A stretch of 47,550 nt of DNA, from the NCBI GenBank assembly GCA_015060255.1, contig SUYV01000010.1, positions 1 to 47,550 on the forward strand. Direction: 5' to 3'. The notes below the pieces were generated by a model that had not been told where the DNA came from, made no database searches, and was given only the letters and a program-made list of their open reading frames with translations. Shown here in pieces: positions 28,792 through 36,195 of the stretch; the first letter of the stretch is position 1, and the number at the start of each line of letters is the position of its first letter. The DNA is from Bacteroidales bacterium. Its GTDB lineage: Bacteria > Bacteroidota > Bacteroidia > Bacteroidales > UBA932. A program made the translations under genes and the position numbers.

Positions 28792-29440
28792 CAGGCTCCT
28801 TGTAGATAGTGTTCATCTGGAATTTGATAAGTTGGAAGTGCTTCAGAGCGCTTTCATCACTGCCCGGACCGGCAGAGTGACCGGCGTGCTCGGCAGGAAC
28901 GGCTGCGGGAAATCGTGCCTCTTCAAATGCATCATGGGCGGAATCGAGCCTCAGAACATATTCATACGTTTCAATGATGAGCCTGAAACCGATTACGGAC
29001 ATATCGGCAAACGGGTGAAGTTCCTCCCGCAGCATGTGTTCATACCAAGCGACATGACCCTTGGTGAAGCATTCAAGCTGTACGGTGTCGATTATGACGG
29101 ACTGGTGACTTTTGACAACAAATACCACACATATCAGAAACTGACAGCCGGAGAGCTGTCTGGCGGTGAGGTCAGAGTTGCAGAAATGTATATGGTCCTG
29201 AACTCAGATTCAGAGTTCTGCATACTTGATGAGCCATTTTCAAATGTAGCACCTAAGTATGTGGAGAAGATGCAGGAACTTATCCTGGAACATAAAGCCA
29301 GTAAAGGTATCATAATCTCCGATCACATGTATGAATCAGTCATTGGCATAACAGACGACCTCTTCTTACTTCGCGATGGCTATACATTCCCGATAAAATG
29401 CAGGGAGGATCTGATCCACCATGGGTATATACTTCGATAG
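28778..29440 (+). CDS. ABC transporter ATP-binding protein
   Basis: A 220-aa ATPase (ATG at 28778; a GTG one codon upstream is possible). Walker A is GRNGCGKS near residue 40, the signature is LSGGEVR (where LSGGQ is usual), Walker B is FCILDEPF, and the switch histidine is in IIISDH. The ATPase has no recognisable full-length permease next to it, only the 106-aa membrane protein it overlaps. It ends seven bases before the thioredoxin-fold lipoprotein gene, so the three form one transcription unit. Peptide export, immunity or self-protection are possible roles; nothing decides between them. Confidence 0.9.
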   Translation: MQSVNRLLVDSVHLEFDKLEVLQSAFITARTGRVTGVLGRNGCGKSCLFKCIMGGIEPQNIFIRFNDEPETDYGHIGKRVKFLPQHVFIPSDMTLGEAFKLYGVDYDGLVTFDNKYHTYQKLTAGELSGGEVRVAEMYMVLNSDSEFCILDEPFSNVAPKYVEKMQELILEHKASKGIIISDHMYESVIGITDDLFLLRDGYTFPIKCREDLIHHGYILR

Positions 29441-29446
29441 ATTTGA

Positions 29447-30988
29447 ATGAACATGAAACAAGTGTTGACAACCATAGCTTTACTGATAATCTTAGTCGGA
29501 TGTTCCACCAGTAAACAGTCTTCAGAAGGAAGCAATGAAGTCGTAATCATAGTCGACGGCCTCGCCTACTCCGACAGGTTTTACTTTGAATATGGGAAGG
29601 AGGAGGGAGCCTATTCGATGAGGACGAATCATGCTCCATTCACATATCTTTCAATCGCACCTGAAGAAGACGTCACTGACATACGAGAAAGCGGTGATAC
29701 GACCACTGTGACCTTGGATGCAGAGTGGATGTTTGTGAAATACAATTTCAATCCTCATGCATCCAGCGACTTTATTGCCCATAAGGGCGATACGGTGCGG
29801 ATCAGGAGGGATACGTCAAAGATTTATTCACGAGCGCAACCTCAGATCAGCATACTGAATCGAGATGCAAAGCCACTTGATACTGAATACCGCAAGGCAT
29901 ATCTGGATAGGTTCGGTTCATACGAAGGACTGACAATCGAAGAGGTGGAAAACCACCATACTTTGCTGTGGGATATTTATGACTTCGACTTTACACAGGG
30001 ATTCAAAGCCTGGAATGAGTATGGAATGCGGCATAACGGCGCCATCGTGGAAACTCTTGAGAAAGAAAATATCTGGATCGATTCGTTGAATACCGCCGGA
30101 ATGTTCTCTGAGCCGGCATACAGATATTTCAAGGAAAGGAACAGATGGTCGCTCAAGAAGCGTAAAGTATTCGGGTACAAGGGATCAGTTGCAGAGGCAG
30201 TTGCAGATTCCATTTTCAGAGCGGACTATGACAAGGACAGATTCGATTCTGATGTATATGGATTCTACAAAGGATTCATGAACTCTGTTGCGTATTCAAG
30301 CTACTTCCCTAAATATATACAGGTCTCACAAGGAAGCACATGCGACTGGGAATACACATATACCAAGTTGCAGAAGGATACTCTTATCAAGGGTTCGAGT
30401 CTATATGATTCATTCCTTATCATGACTCTTGATGGTATGGTTCAGGACTTCCCGAAACACAAGAGCAAGAAGTATGTGGATATGACAGTTGCAAACGTGG
30501 ATTCGACTTTGGCACATACGCTGAAAGAAAGGTATCATGATGCATTTGCTGAAGATATGATGGTCGAGAACGAAGTGCTTCTGATGAGTCCTGACGGCAG
30601 GAAGACCACATTGGATAAAGTGCTGCAAGGGGTAAGAGGCAAGGTGGCATATGTCGATTTCTGGGCCTCATGGTGCCGTCCTTGCTGCGCAGAGATGGAT
30701 CCGGCAGCGGAGCTTCGCGAAAGGATGAAAGGCAAGGATATTGAATTCATCTATCTGTCAACTGACGAAGACCACAGCAAGATGTGCGGAGCACTAGACG
30801 AGCTGAAGCTTACAGATTGCAAAGTCTATCGCATCCTTAACCCGAAAGCCGCTAAGTTCATGTATGAGTATAACATCCAACTTATTCCTCGCTACATGAT
30901 TATCGACAAGAACGGAAAAATCGTCAATGACAATGCTCCGAGACCCTCATCGGAGGAAATTGCACATATCCTGTCAGAGTTCCTTTGA
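29447..30988 (+). CDS. Thioredoxin-fold (TlpA/ResA-like) lipoprotein
   Basis: A 513-aa lipoprotein (lipobox ILVGC near residue 19). The first ~390 residues are a long unassigned region with a DUF4369-like start (VVIIVDGLAYSDRFYFEYG). The C-terminal ~115 residues are a thioredoxin domain with the redox pair C410/C413 in ASWCRPCC and the cis-proline in LIPRYMIID. A third Cys (C414) directly follows the active pair, which is uncommon. Such proteins act as periplasmic disulfide reductases in Bacteroidetes. It is cotranscribed with the ABC ATPase and small membrane protein, suggesting an envelope function for all three. Confidence 0.88.
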   Translation: MNMKQVLTTIALLIILVGCSTSKQSSEGSNEVVIIVDGLAYSDRFYFEYGKEEGAYSMRTNHAPFTYLSIAPEEDVTDIRESGDTTTVTLDAEWMFVKYNFNPHASSDFIAHKGDTVRIRRDTSKIYSRAQPQISILNRDAKPLDTEYRKAYLDRFGSYEGLTIEEVENHHTLLWDIYDFDFTQGFKAWNEYGMRHNGAIVETLEKENIWIDSLNTAGMFSEPAYRYFKERNRWSLKKRKVFGYKGSVAEAVADSIFRADYDKDRFDSDVYGFYKGFMNSVAYSSYFPKYIQVSQGSTCDWEYTYTKLQKDTLIKGSSLYDSFLIMTLDGMVQDFPKHKSKKYVDMTVANVDSTLAHTLKERYHDAFAEDMMVENEVLLMSPDGRKTTLDKVLQGVRGKVAYVDFWASWCRPCCAEMDPAAELRERMKGKDIEFIYLSTDEDHSKMCGALDELKLTDCKVYRILNPKAAKFMYEYNIQLIPRYMIIDKNGKIVNDNAPRPSSEEIAHILSEFL

Positions 30989-31024
30989 AAGGTAAAACAA
31001 AACAAATCCACACAGACCCGTCAA

Positions 31025-31067
31025 TTTTGAGGATTTGCCGCTCAAAATGCCAATCAAATCCTCAAAA
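31025..31067. terminator. Inverted repeat after the TlpA-like gene
   Basis: TTTTGAGGATTTG (31025-31037) and CAAATCCTCAAAA (31055-31067) form a perfect 13-bp stem with a 17-nt loop, 37 bp after the lipoprotein stop. A-rich and T-rich ends make it work in both directions as a terminator; an insertion-site remnant is an alternative. Confidence 0.5.
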
Positions 31068-31110
31068 GAAGCAAAAAACGTGAATTTAAGACTGTATTTC
31101 AGGTATATAA

Positions 31111-31275
31111 CTTGTCGAAGTAGACGGCATGGCCTTCCATCAAGCCGACTCCGAACAGGCAAAACGTGATGAACAGAAGAACTCCATTTTAGATAAGGCT
31201 GGAATTCCACTACTTCGACTTTCCACAGACGGCAGCAACGAAAAGAGTAAGATAATCAATGCATTAAGCAGATAG
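31111..31275 (+). pseudogene. C-terminal remnant of a DUF2726 (nuclease-fold-like) protein
   Basis: The plus-strand frame reads LVEVDGMAFHQADSEQ and ends with AGIPLLRLST before its stop, the characteristic tail of DUF2726 proteins. A stop codon (31108-31110) lies directly in front and no start is available, so only about 54 codons remain. DUF2726 has a restriction-endonuclease-like fold and often sits beside defence or mobile genes. The fragment shows that the 30989-31559 interval is a decayed insertion scar rather than a plain intergenic gap. Confidence 0.65.
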
Positions 31276-31284
31276 TTTCTGATA

Positions 31285-31352
31285 TTTTTGCAACATAATT
31301 TGCAAATAAATGTTGCAAAAATGTCCCGTTTTTTGCGTAAAAAAACGGGACA
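31285..31352. terminator. Two adjacent strong inverted repeats
   Basis: TTTTTGCAACA (31285-31295) pairs with TGTTGCAAAAA (31311-31321). Immediately after, TGTCCCGTTTTTT (31322-31334) pairs with AAAAAACGGGACA (31340-31352) over a five-base loop. Both stems are perfect. The second, with T- and A-runs in the stem, resembles a bidirectional terminator. They separate the decayed DUF2726 fragment from the DUF4143 gene. Confidence 0.55.
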
Positions 31353-31454
31353 AACTATTTAATTTCAAGTATATTCGATCTTTAGCAGAACTACTCTAAC
31401 GACATTATGTACAAGAAACTTTTGAATCCGGAGCAATATGAAACATCGCAATTT

Positions 31455-31523
31455 GCCAAACTGCCGAACAGCATCACGCCAAATTACCGAAAAATTTAAT
31501 GCCAAATTACCGAAAATTAAAAT
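31455..31523 (+). repeat. Three tandem 23-bp repeats upstream of the DUF4143 gene
   Basis: Units start at 31455, 31478 and 31501, exactly 23 bp apart. Units two and three share GCCAAATTACCGAAAA; unit one is degenerate (GCCAAACTGCCGAACA). They end eight bases before a TAATTTTG box, so repeated operators for a regulator are the simplest reading. Confidence 0.65.
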
Positions 31524-31530
31524 AATAGAT

Positions 31531-31538
31531 TAATTTTG
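31531..31538 (+). promoter_or_regulatory. -7 box of the DUF4143 gene
   Basis: TAATTTTG matches TAnnTTTG exactly and lies 21 bp before the ATG at 31560, directly downstream of the 23-bp repeat array. No clear TTG at -33; the repeats cover that position. Confidence 0.5.
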
Positions 31539-31559
31539 TGAGCATTAAGATTTGGAACG

Positions 31560-32843
31560 ATGAAGAATTATAGACGCAGAATAATGGACACCTTGCTGGA
31601 AAAGAAGCTCCAGGAGAAAGGCGCTGTATTAATTGAAGGTCCTAAATGGTGCGGAAAGACGACCACTGCCGAAGAGATTGCTACCAGTAAGATTATGTTA
31701 GCCAAGCCTGACATCAAGGAGCATTTCAAAAGCCTGCTGGAAATCGACACAGATGCAGCACTTGCCGGTGAAACACCAATGCTCATCGACGAGTGGCAAA
31801 CTGTTCCTAAGTTATGGGATGCAGTACGATATACTGTTGACCATCGTCATGCTATGGGACAATTCATCCTCACAGGTTCAGCAGTACCTGATAAAGATGC
31901 AGAAAAAGAAAGAGAACACTCTGGTACAGGTCGCTTCGCCTGGCTTACTATGCGTCCAATGACATTGTTTGAGTCAGGAGAGTCGAACGGAACGGTAAGC
32001 CTTGGTGAACTATTCCAAGCTCCCGAAAAGATTCTACAAAAGAATGCTCTGAAACTTTCTGACATAGCATTCCTCATATGCCGAGGTGGTTGGCCAATTG
32101 CTGTTGGTTTGCCAGAAGAAGCCGCATTGGAACAGGCATTTGACTATTACGACGCAGTTACTAAGGAAGACGTCACCAACGTGGATGGGGTCAAGAGGGC
32201 TTCTGAAAGGGTTCAACGCCTTATGCGCGCATATGCCCGTCATCAAGGTACACAAGCATCTATTGCTACCTTAAAGGGAGATCTTAAAAACAATGATACT
32301 ACAACATTGGACGAAGACACTATAAGTTCATACCTTGATGCATTGAGAAAAATCTTTGTCGTTGAGGATATGCCTGCCTGGAACCCGAATCTACGTTCAA
32401 AAACCGCGATCCGTACTACAGACACTCGATACTTTGTGGATCCATCGATTGCAACAGCTGCACTTGGGCTTGGGCCTACTGATTTGATGAACGATCTTAA
32501 TTCAATGGGATTCTTCTTTGAAGCTATGTGCGTAAGAGATTTACGTGTCTTTACAGAAGCCTTGAATGGTAAAGTCTACCATTATCGTGATAAGAGCGGA
32601 TTGGAGTGTGATGCCGTAGTACATCTTCGCAACGGTCAATATGGCCTAATTGAAATCAAACTAGGAGGAGATTCTCTGATTAAGGAAGGTGCCGAAACAC
32701 TTAATGAATTAGCTAATCAGATCGACACAACACGTATGAAGTCTCCAGCTTTCAAGATGATATTAACAGCGACTGGCGAATATGCATACCGTCGTCCTGA
32801 GGATGGAATATATGTTGTTCCTATTGGATGTTTGAGACCGTAA
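31560..32843 (+). CDS. AAA-type ATPase with DUF4143 domain
   Basis: A 427-aa protein. The N-terminal P-loop domain has Walker A GPKWCGKTT (27-35), Walker B-like PMLIDEWQ, and FILTGSAVP (sensor). The C-terminal DUF4143 domain ends with a nuclease-fold-like stretch: FFFEAMCVRDL, VYHYRDKSGLECDAVV and GLIEIKLGG, a D-x(n)-ExK pattern as in PD-(D/E)xK proteins. This large family is common in Bacteroidales genomes, usually as single genes of unknown role. A second in-frame ATG (residue 9) is possible as start. It is followed after 31 bp by the metallo-beta-lactamase gene on the same strand. Confidence 0.88.
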   Translation: MKNYRRRIMDTLLEKKLQEKGAVLIEGPKWCGKTTTAEEIATSKIMLAKPDIKEHFKSLLEIDTDAALAGETPMLIDEWQTVPKLWDAVRYTVDHRHAMGQFILTGSAVPDKDAEKEREHSGTGRFAWLTMRPMTLFESGESNGTVSLGELFQAPEKILQKNALKLSDIAFLICRGGWPIAVGLPEEAALEQAFDYYDAVTKEDVTNVDGVKRASERVQRLMRAYARHQGTQASIATLKGDLKNNDTTTLDEDTISSYLDALRKIFVVEDMPAWNPNLRSKTAIRTTDTRYFVDPSIATAALGLGPTDLMNDLNSMGFFFEAMCVRDLRVFTEALNGKVYHYRDKSGLECDAVVHLRNGQYGLIEIKLGGDSLIKEGAETLNELANQIDTTRMKSPAFKMILTATGEYAYRRPEDGIYVVPIGCLRP

Positions 32844-32874
32844 TAATAAAGTTAGATAATTAAATAATTTGGTC

Positions 32875-33990
32875 ATGGAAGTTACAAGAATCATCCACCC
32901 TATCGGTCAAGGAGCATTTTATACAGAAAGTATTAAGACAAACGACAATCTTTACAATGTCGTTTATGACTGTGGTTCTGGAAATCACAAATATACCCCT
33001 AAGAGATTGAAGCAGGACATAGCATCATTCTATAACCCTGATGATGTCATAGACCTTCTTTTCATATCACATTTCGACAATGATCACATAAACGGTATCA
33101 GAGAATTGAAGAAACGAACATCAAATATTCGTAATATCGTTGTGCCACTAATTGAAGAGAATGATTTCTGGTACTATCAGATTGAGAATCCAAGTTTTGA
33201 AACATTTTATAGATCATTGAGTGAGATTGCCGATTCGGCGGTATACAGAGTAAAGCCATATAATGAAGACGAAGAAGAAAATAATATCCCAATAAACGAC
33301 GTTGCTCCAATAATTCTTTCGGAAAATGGAAGAGTCGATAAAAAAGTTAGTTGCACTACTAAATTTGCATTAGCACCTCACATAGATTGGTATTATATAA
33401 CCTTCAATTACGACCAGCAAATCAGACTTACAAAGTTACAAAATGAATTAGCCATTCAAGGCATAACAGAGGATATATTGAAACAAGGATGGGGCATTAT
33501 GGAGCAACATCTAAAAGAGATAAAGCAGGCATATAAAAGAGTAACAAAAGATGGGGCCAATAATTCATCACTGATAGTATATTCCGGAGGTATGTATAAC
33601 AGCTACAACTGCAGAAGACATAAAATAAGACAGCCTAATTGCAACTGTTTTGGCAGATTCGAGTTCCTAGAATCAGAAGGATGCCTATATTTAGGGGACA
33701 CAGATCTGAATCAACCTAAACTATTGGATACATTAATAAATAGGCTAAATTTAGTTATTGATCGAATTTCAACAATTCAGATTCCTCACCATGGGGCATA
33801 CAAAAATTTCAATCCTAACATAATGATGCTTAATGCAAATTGGCAGGATTTTTTTGTTTCATTTGGGAACACAAATTCTTATGGTCACCCTTCCGTGAAA
33901 GTAGTATCGACAATAACTCGACAAAGCAACCTGTTTGCTATAACGGAAAATCGAGACAGCGTTTATATTCAAATTATTAAGAAGAGATAA
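32875..33990 (+). CDS. Metallo-beta-lactamase-fold hydrolase, ComEC/Rec2-like domain
   Basis: A 371-aa cytoplasmic protein (ATG at 32875; an upstream TTG is in frame). The metal motif is H66-x-D68-x-D70-H71 in ISHFDNDHINGI, followed by LYLGDTDL and IPHHGAY, as in the ComEC-type MBL domain, with SYGHPS near the end. There is no signal peptide or membrane segment. The middle (about 150-270) carries a Cys/His cluster, NCRRHKIRQPNCNCFGR, that may bind another metal. These stand-alone proteins occur in accessory and defence-rich regions. It follows the DUF4143 ATPase by 31 bp and is followed by a strong terminator, so the two may form a unit. Confidence 0.82.
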   Translation: MEVTRIIHPIGQGAFYTESIKTNDNLYNVVYDCGSGNHKYTPKRLKQDIASFYNPDDVIDLLFISHFDNDHINGIRELKKRTSNIRNIVVPLIEENDFWYYQIENPSFETFYRSLSEIADSAVYRVKPYNEDEEENNIPINDVAPIILSENGRVDKKVSCTTKFALAPHIDWYYITFNYDQQIRLTKLQNELAIQGITEDILKQGWGIMEQHLKEIKQAYKRVTKDGANNSSLIVYSGGMYNSYNCRRHKIRQPNCNCFGRFEFLESEGCLYLGDTDLNQPKLLDTLINRLNLVIDRISTIQIPHHGAYKNFNPNIMMLNANWQDFFVSFGNTNSYGHPSVKVVSTITRQSNLFAITENRDSVYIQIIKKR

Positions 33991-34011
33991 TCTACATTTT
34001 ATATCATCTCC

Positions 34012-34047
34012 AATGGGAACAGACTAAAACTCCAGCCTGTTCCCATT
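34012..34047 (+). terminator. Terminator after the MBL-fold gene
   Basis: AATGGGAACAG (34012-34022) and CTGTTCCCATT (34037-34047) form a perfect 11-bp stem with a 14-nt loop, 22 bp after the stop. The following T run is weak (ACTATTTGTT). Confidence 0.6.
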
Positions 34048-34105
34048 ACTATTTGTTCAGTGATATTCACTACATATAATTGTGATTAATTCGTACATCC
34101 TTATT

Positions 34106-34288
34106 TCATCCTCCCCTCCTAGAAAACAAGTCCATAGCCTCATGAATGGTTTTATCGGTAATGGCGATATAGGGGCGCATAGCGGCTTCGTTGGCGTGTC
34201 CGGTGATCTTCTGGATGACAGTGGCGGGGATGCCGAGCTCGAGGGAAACGCATATGAAGGTGCGGCGGGCTCCGTGGGTTCCGAGGAG
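34106..34288 (-). pseudogene. C-terminal fragment of a tyrosine recombinase (integrase)
   Basis: The minus strand encodes LLGTHGARRTF, then ITGHANEAAMRPYIAITDK and a stop at 34106-34108. This gives the catalytic HxxR box, the GHA histidine-equivalent and the Tyr nucleophile in RPYIAI, as in CTnDOT-type integrases. A stop codon (34289-34291) lies directly in front and no catalytic-domain start remains, so only about 60 residues of an enzyme usually near 400 aa survive. It marks a degraded integration end. Confidence 0.75.
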
Positions 34289-34358
34289 TTACCATTTAGG
34301 GTATACTTCAGCGTATCTTACACGTCCCCTATGATTTCCATAAATGCACAGAAAACAG

Positions 34359-34390
34359 AATCGGCCTCTGAAGTACTTCAGAGGCCGATT
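34359..34390. repeat. Perfect 32-bp palindrome
   Basis: Half-site AATCGGCCTCTGAAGT is followed by its exact complement, giving a fully symmetric 32-bp sequence without a loop. It lies between the recombinase fragment and a strong terminator. A protein-binding site or the remnant of a recombination site fits better than a terminator, since there is no loop and no T run. Confidence 0.7.
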
Positions 34391-34399
34391 AGAAACAAA

Positions 34400-34440
34400 A
34401 AAGGCGGTTAAAAAACCGCCTTTGTGCTCCCCCAGGGGGA
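34400..34440. terminator. Bidirectional terminator plus small palindrome
   Basis: AAAGGCGGTT (34400-34409), AAAA loop, AACCGCCTTT (34414-34423): a perfect 10-bp stem flanked by A and T runs, able to act on both strands. A second symmetric motif, TCCCCC-A-GGGGGA (34428-34440), follows directly. Confidence 0.75.
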
Positions 34441-34530
34441 ATAGTCTATTATGTAATGTACTGATAATCAAACACCGTTAAAAGCCTCACAACAGAAAAC
34501 CCAACAGTCAGGACTGATTAAAGTTTTCAG

Positions 34531-34735
34531 TTCGATAGAGTTCGATACAGTACAAAATTAGTCAATTATATGATCATGTCCTTGAGTTTCAGTACGATAG
34601 AGTACGAAAGAAGGCAGTGCACATAATCTTGATAAGAACTTGATACATTCTGTAAGGGGTTACAAATGTAGCCCTTTTCGGGGAAAATTGCAAAAAATTC
34701 TATCGAACTCTATCGAACTTTAATGAACTATCGCA
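34531..34735. repeat. Iteron-like 10-bp repeats, possible replication origin
   Basis: Direct copies TTCGATAGAG and TTCGATACAG (34531-34550), then AGTACGATAG and AGTACGAAAG (34591-34610). Inverted copies TATCGAACTC, TATCGAACTT and a degenerate TGAACTATCG lie at 34701-34735. The stretch sits just downstream of the primase gene and is AT-rich. Copies of the same motif recur on the far side of the primase gene. Replication-initiator binding or a primase-gene operator are the two readings. Confidence 0.55.
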
Positions 34736-34794
34736 GAATTTGGAAAGAGCCAGAATCATCTCCTCCGGGGAGACGAACCTTTGAGAAAAAGGGA

Positions 34795-35685
34795 CTACAA
34801 TTTCAGTGATAATTTTGATGAAAATCCTCTTGATTCCTGAAGCATTTCGCTGAGGTCTTTATGCTTCTGATAGAGGTGCGACATATCCGCAATCTGTTTG
34901 TCAGGGAGCATCATTTTTATGGATGAAAATGCCTTCTTTCCGGCTGTATCATTGTCGAGGAAACAGACGATCTTGTCGTGCAGTCTGAGGTAGTCAGACG
35001 CCCTATTCAGATTGGATACTGAGTTCAGGACAACTACATCACAGGAAGGGCAAAGGGAAGACTGCAGGACCTGCCAGGAGAGGAAGTCGAAGAAGCCTTC
35101 AAAGACCAGAACTGATGAAGAGGATGGAATGTCCGTGCGTACTCCTTTATCATTTACAGTGGTGATTCCGGCTGTTGTTGATGATTTGTATCCTGAGGGT
35201 GATTTGAGGGCATATCCTCCTGCATTGTTCTCAAATCCTATCAGCGTGAAGGTCTGATGCCGCTGCTGGTTTCTCATTATGATTTCCCGGCAGTATTTCC
35301 TGGCGAGATCTTCCGGTATTTTCCTTGACTCGAAATAGTTCAGAAGGTAGTCACTCTGGATATTCCGGACAGTACGGACCATATTCGTTCCTGATGTGCG
35401 GGATGTCTTTTCGGCCTCGTCCGGGACCAATGTAGGGTCAAGTCCGGCGATGAATCTGTATGCCTCCTGCATACTGCATTTCTTCGCAAGCATCACCAGC
35501 TGCACATTGGTTCCTCCCATACTCGCACCGTGATCAAACCAAATATTTTTGGCACGATCGATATGGAGTGAGGCGACCGTTTCATCTCTGAATGGGGAAA
35601 AATACATATCCCTGCCACCTTTCTTGCATCCCAAAGCCTCAAGCACACTCTCAATAGGAAAGTTATAGAACGGATTATCGAACAT
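34795..35685 (-). CDS. Toprim/primase-like replication protein
   Basis: A 296-aa protein like the small DNA primases of Bacteroidetes plasmids and mobilizable transposons. The N-terminus (1-75) matches the CHC2 zinc-finger domain in outline (YFSPFRDETVASLHI, NIWFDHG), but the usual metal-binding Cys/His set is largely absent. The toprim domain has VLVFEGFFDFLSW with its Glu and VCFLDNDTAGKKA with the DxD acids. It is leftward and alone, flanked on both sides by iteron-like repeats. Priming of the element's own replication or transferred-strand synthesis is the probable job. Confidence 0.85.
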   Translation of the reverse strand: MFDNPFYNFPIESVLEALGCKKGGRDMYFSPFRDETVASLHIDRAKNIWFDHGASMGGTNVQLVMLAKKCSMQEAYRFIAGLDPTLVPDEAEKTSRTSGTNMVRTVRNIQSDYLLNYFESRKIPEDLARKYCREIIMRNQQRHQTFTLIGFENNAGGYALKSPSGYKSSTTAGITTVNDKGVRTDIPSSSSVLVFEGFFDFLSWQVLQSSLCPSCDVVVLNSVSNLNRASDYLRLHDKIVCFLDNDTAGKKAFSSIKMMLPDKQIADMSHLYQKHKDLSEMLQESRGFSSKLSLKL

Positions 35686-35696
35686 ATTTCAAACTT

Positions 35697-35723
35697 TATC
35701 GAACTCTATTGTACTATATCAAA
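35697..35723. repeat. Further iteron-like copies upstream of the primase gene
   Basis: TATCGAACTC followed by TATTGTACTATATC carries the same 10-bp-spaced motif as the array at 34701-34735, in the same orientation. It lies 12 bp before the primase start (minus strand) and overlaps the HTH gene's probable -33 region. Confidence 0.5.
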
Positions 35724-35785
35724 CTATTTTTACTATATTTGTCAAGTAAAACTTGTCATTGTCAAATATAAATTGACCTGACAAA
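35709..35785 (+). promoter_or_regulatory. Promoter and candidate operator of the HTH gene
   Basis: TATATTTG (35734-35741) is an exact TAnnTTTG box, with TTG 22 bp upstream (35709-35711). Downstream lie repeated TTGTCA/TTGACA half-sites, including the inverted pair TTTGTCA (35738-35744) and TGACAAA (35779-35785) and the dyad CAAGT-AAA-ACTTG. This fits autoregulation by the HTH protein. Confidence 0.5.
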
Positions 35786-35830
35786 GAAAAGAACAACTGA
35801 CTGAAACAGCAAATATTACAGGTTTTTACG

Positions 35831-36100
35831 ATGAATTCAGAGCCAAACAACAACGTAACCCTCACGACAGAAGACAGCAGCAAGAAGAGACTTCATCCGG
35901 TAAGGCGTGTCCTTTTCGAGGAGAATGTTTCATATGCACAACTCGCCCAGGCCTGTAAATGCAGCAAGCAGAATATGAGTCTCAGGTTCATAAATGATGA
36001 CTGCAAGCTGTCAGATATGGAAAAGATGGCTGAGGCTCTTGGTTATGAGTTCTCTTGGAAACTCACCAAGAAGAAGACCCAAAGGGCCAAACGACTATAG
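35831..36100 (+). CDS. XRE-type HTH DNA-binding protein
   Basis: An 89-aa basic protein. Residues about 25-70 form a Cro/CI-type helix-turn-helix: NVSYAQLAQACKCSKQNMS, RFINDDCKLSDMEKMAEALGY. The C-terminus is Lys/Arg-rich. Similar small regulators occur in Bacteroidetes mobile elements. It is divergent from the primase gene and its own leader contains dyad half-sites, suggesting that it controls itself and perhaps the primase. A strong hairpin terminator follows 22 bp after the stop. Confidence 0.8.
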   Translation: MNSEPNNNVTLTTEDSSKKRLHPVRRVLFEENVSYAQLAQACKCSKQNMSLRFINDDCKLSDMEKMAEALGYEFSWKLTKKKTQRAKRL

Positions 36101-36121
36101 TTAATAGCCCACGACTTCATT

Positions 36122-36169
36122 ATAAATAAAATGCTGTATATCATCATTGACATACAGCATTTTATTTAT
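36122..36169. terminator. Bidirectional terminator between HTH and lipoprotein genes
   Basis: ATAAATAAAATGCTGTAT (36122-36139) and its exact complement (36152-36169) form an 18-bp perfect stem with a 12-nt loop. It separates two convergent genes, and the T and A runs on either side suit both directions. Confidence 0.8.
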
Positions 36170-36195
36170 GATTAACCGACCTAACGTGAGAGTTA

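Noticed and set aside
31407..31499. A 30-codon open frame starting MYKKLLNPEQYETSQ upstream of the DUF4143 gene
   Set aside because: Its second half is made of the 23-bp repeats and it has no clear ribosome-binding site, so it is probably a by-product of the repeat array. It could be a gene-end fragment, but I cannot support it.
34411..34440. GC-rich dyad at 34428-34440 as a second terminator
   Set aside because: It has a one-base centre and no T run; it is reported only as a small palindrome beside the real terminator.
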